DNA from: Sphingomonadaceae bacterium
GTDB lineage: Bacteria; Pseudomonadota; Alphaproteobacteria; Sphingomonadales; Sphingomonadaceae
Direction of reading: 5' to 3'
Assembly: GCA_947451875.1 (NCBI GenBank)
Contig: CANGBE010000056.1
Span: forward strand, 1 to 8,086
Length of the DNA: 8,086 nt
Every line of letters begins with the position of its first letter. Position 1 is the first letter of the stretch. Positions 6,712 to 8,086 of this stretch are shown here, in pieces. The position numbers and the translations under genes are program-made. Under the pieces are notes generated by a model. That model saw only the letters and a program-made list of their open reading frames with translations. It made no database searches and was not told the DNA's origin.

Positions 6712-7196
6712 CACTTGACGAACTCCTCGCCCGCGAGGCCATTCGTGATACGATTGCCAAGTACAATGTCTCTGGCGATCGGCTGAAGGTCGATGACTAC
6801 GCCGCCTGCTTCACCGAAGACGGAATCATCCAGTCCGAAGAAGCACCGGGCCAGTTCATCTTCCGCTATGAAGGGCGCGAGCAAATCCGGGCCTGGCAGA
6901 ACCGCTGGCTAAGCCGCGAACCGGGGCAGGATACGGTCCACAAGGCAAGCTTCGTGCGTCATCACCTCGGCACCTGCAAGATCGATCTTACCGCGCCGGA
7001 CACTGCCAAGGTGCGAACCTATTGGGCGGCTTGGACGGATATCGGGCCGGATCACTGCGGTGTTTACATCGATGACTTCCGCAAGGTGGAGGGCGAGTGG
7101 CTGATAGCGCTGCGCCGCGTGCGCAAGGACTGGGTTTCGCCCGATGGGCTGTTTCAGTCGGCGATTGACAATACTGGCCTCACGCCTGGCGGCTGA
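6708..7196 (+). CDS. SnoaL-like (NTF2 superfamily) protein, scytalone dehydratase-like subgroup
   Basis: A 162-residue NTF2-like protein. The ATG overlaps the preceding stop, and a purine-rich GGGGAAAGG (6694-6702) gives a ribosome site 5 bases before it. Features typical of the SnoaL_4-type subgroup: helix A-I-R-D-T-I-A-K-Y-N (11-20), D24 in S-G-D, Y-A-A-C-F-T-E-D-G-I (31-40), Y-E-G-R-E-Q-I (54-60), V-R-H-H-L-G-T (83-89), and C-terminal strands C-G-V-Y-I-D-D-F-R-K and E-W-L-I-A-L-R-R-V. By family knowledge, an Asp in the first-helix region and a His in the R-H-H strand form the catalytic dyad of scytalone dehydratase and of the sphingomonad dehydrochlorinase LinA. D24 and H86 are the natural candidates here. 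A dehydratase, isomerase or eliminase acting on a cyclic substrate is therefore plausible. No substrate can be named. Confidence 0.82.
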   Translation: MTLDELLAREAIRDTIAKYNVSGDRLKVDDYAACFTEDGIIQSEEAPGQFIFRYEGREQIRAWQNRWLSREPGQDTVHKASFVRHHLGTCKIDLTAPDTAKVRTYWAAWTDIGPDHCGVYIDDFRKVEGEWLIALRRVRKDWVSPDGLFQSAIDNTGLTPGG

Positions 7197-7216
7197 AGTT
7201 GTCGCAACCCAGAGAA

Positions 7217-7263
7217 TTGAGGTGCAGCAGGTCTGATATTACAGCATGATCCGGGCACCTCAA
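7217..7263 (+). promoter_or_regulatory. 9-bp perfect inverted repeat in the leader of the SOD gene
   Basis: TTGAGGTGC (7217-7225) and GCACCTCAA (7255-7263) are exact reverse complements separated by 29 bases. The right arm ends 1 base before the TAGGA ribosome site (7265-7269) of the exported superoxide dismutase. It could be an RNA stem-loop controlling translation or mRNA processing within the operon, or a two-site operator. It is not an intrinsic terminator, because no T-run follows. No known regulator box is recognised. Confidence 0.45.
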
Positions 7264-7278
7264 ATAGGATGCAGGCCC

Positions 7279-8004
7279 ATGACCGAGTCGTCGATTGATC
7301 GCCGCGATTTTCTGAACCTCAGCGCTGCGGCAACGGCCGGGGTTGCGATTGCGGCACCTGCTGCTGCCTTGGCACAGACAGCGGCACCTGCAGCACCTTC
7401 TGGTCCGGTATATTCACCTCAGTCCGTTGCTTTGCCTTTCGATCCCAAGACGATTGCTGGCCTTTCGGAAAAGCTGCTGACCAGCCATCACGACAACAAT
7501 TACGTCGGCGCTGTGAAGCGATTGGGGGCGATTGATGGGCAGCTGGCGGGCCTCGATCCTGCGACAGCACCTGGCTTCCTGCTCAACGGTCTCAAGCGCG
7601 AGCAACTTATTGCGTGGAATTCGATGGTACTGCACGAGATATACTTCTCCTGCCTCGGCGCGCCCAGCAAGCCCGGCACGGCGCTCAGCTCTGCCATCGA
7701 GCGCGATTTCGGCAGCGAAGCGCGCTGGCGGGCTGAATTCACCGCTATGGGCAAAGCGCTCGGCGGCGGCTCTGGCTGGGTTGTCCTTACCCGCTCGGCG
7801 CGGGACGGGCGGCTGGTCAACCAGTGGGCGGCAGATCACACCATGGCGCTGGCTGGTGGAGCGCCGATCATGGTGCTCGATATGTACGAGCATGCCTATG
7901 CCATGGATTATGGAGCAAAGGCCGCAGCCTATGTCGATGCCGTGGTGGCAACACTGAACTGGAGCGCGGCAGACGCGCGATTTGCCGGGGCTGAGAGGAA
8001 GTAA
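7279..8004 (+). CDS. Tat-exported Fe/Mn-family superoxide dismutase
   Basis: Dismutates superoxide to oxygen and peroxide, predicted outside the cytoplasm. The ATG at 7279 is preferred over 7246: TAGGA (7265-7269) lies 9 bases before it, and it gives a compact Tat signal with D-R8-R9-D-F-L, a hydrophobic stretch A-A-A-T-A-G-V-A-I-A-A-P, and a likely cut after A-L-A (30-32). The product has 241 residues, with about 200 after export, the usual SOD size. Metal ligands by motif: H70 (L-T-S-H-H-D-N-N-Y), H119 (V-L-H-E-I-Y-F), D201 and H205 (D-M-Y-E-H-A-Y-A-M-D-Y). G-G-G-S-G-W (162-167) is also conserved. Odd points: against classical SODs, the gateway Tyr34 and His30 positions read A78 and N74 by ungapped comparison. 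W of D-V-W-E-H is Y203, and the FeSOD Gln69 position is S115. H187 or Q182 may fill the second-shell role. The gene sits between NTF2-like genes, with only 6 bases to the next. Confidence 0.88.
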   Translation: MTESSIDRRDFLNLSAAATAGVAIAAPAAALAQTAAPAAPSGPVYSPQSVALPFDPKTIAGLSEKLLTSHHDNNYVGAVKRLGAIDGQLAGLDPATAPGFLLNGLKREQLIAWNSMVLHEIYFSCLGAPSKPGTALSSAIERDFGSEARWRAEFTAMGKALGGGSGWVVLTRSARDGRLVNQWAADHTMALAGGAPIMVLDMYEHAYAMDYGAKAAAYVDAVVATLNWSAADARFAGAERK

Positions 8005-8010
8005 AACGCG

Positions 8011-8086
8011 ATGGTCAGCGATCATGAAGACATCATCAACAAGCTGAATCTCTATGGTTTCGCGATCGATACCCAGCGCTGGGACC
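8011..8086 (+). CDS. SnoaL-like (NTF2 superfamily) protein, N-terminus only, cut by window end
   Basis: The ATG at 8011 follows the SOD stop by 6 bases, and AGGAAG (7996-8001) inside the SOD end lies 9 bases upstream as a ribosome site. Only 25 codons are visible before the window ends. They encode a helix D-I-I-N-K-L-N-L-Y-G-F-A-I-D followed by T-Q-R-W-D. This is the usual opening of SnoaL_4-like proteins (Y-x-x-A-x-D-x-x-x-W-D), with D20 at the place of the first catalytic Asp. It would be the third NTF2-like gene of this run. The call rests on a short stretch. Confidence 0.6.
   Translation, partial: MVSDHEDIINKLNLYGFAIDTQRWD

Noticed and set aside
7246..7278. ATG at 7246 as start of the SOD
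   Set aside because: It would put the right arm of the inverted repeat and the TAGGA site inside the gene and lengthen the Tat n-region. The ATG at 7279 fits better, though 7246 is not excluded.
7414..8025. Minus-strand open frame of 203 codons opposite the SOD gene
   Set aside because: Shadow of a well-supported SOD gene; no recognisable domain or ribosome site.
1..8086. tRNA, rRNA, CRISPR, insertion sequence or phage attachment site
   Set aside because: No repeat arrays, transposase motifs or RNA gene-like stems were seen. Nearly all of the window is coding.

Overview
The window looks like a chromosomal segment of an alphaproteobacterium, most likely of the Sphingomonadales (Novosphingobium/Sphingomonas type). 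Grounds: the base composition is GC-rich with strong third-position G/C, there is a class II DAHP synthase, there is a long exported M16 protease, and there is a cluster of short-chain dehydrogenase, carboxymuconolactone-decarboxylase-like and SnoaL/NTF2-like genes of the kind common in sphingomonads. This taxonomic call is inference from gene style, not a database result. All nine supported genes lie on the + strand and are tightly packed. No gap exceeds about 90 bases, and there is no RNA gene, insertion sequence or CRISPR array.

Left part (1-3277): the 3' end of an iron/cobalamin-type ABC importer ATPase, then a 983-residue periplasmic M16 zinc protease with two M16 repeats. The two are separated by 44 bases that contain a perfect 10-bp palindrome.

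Middle (3278-5490): a class II (AroA-II) DAHP synthase, first enzyme of the shikimate pathway. Its GTG start is fixed by a good Shine-Dalgarno. Its stop overlaps the GTG start of an NAD-type short-chain dehydrogenase/reductase in a GTGA overlap.

Right part (5491-8086): a co-directional run of a cysteine-less AhpD/CMD-family protein, two NTF2-like proteins (the second overlapping the first by ATGA), a Tat-exported Fe/Mn superoxide dismutase with an unusual second coordination sphere, and the beginning of another SnoaL-like protein that runs off the window. Spacing (4-bp overlaps, a 6-base gap, 29-88-base gaps with possible hairpins) suggests one transcription unit, perhaps from the DAHP synthase onward. 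The SDR + CMD-like + several NTF2-like set resembles a catabolic or modifying pathway for a cyclic (aromatic, terpenoid or steroid-like) substrate. The substrate cannot be read from this sequence. The most interesting points are this uncharacterised gene set, the exported SOD embedded inside it with its altered active-site surroundings, and the two inverted repeats placed just upstream of the CMD-like and SOD genes.
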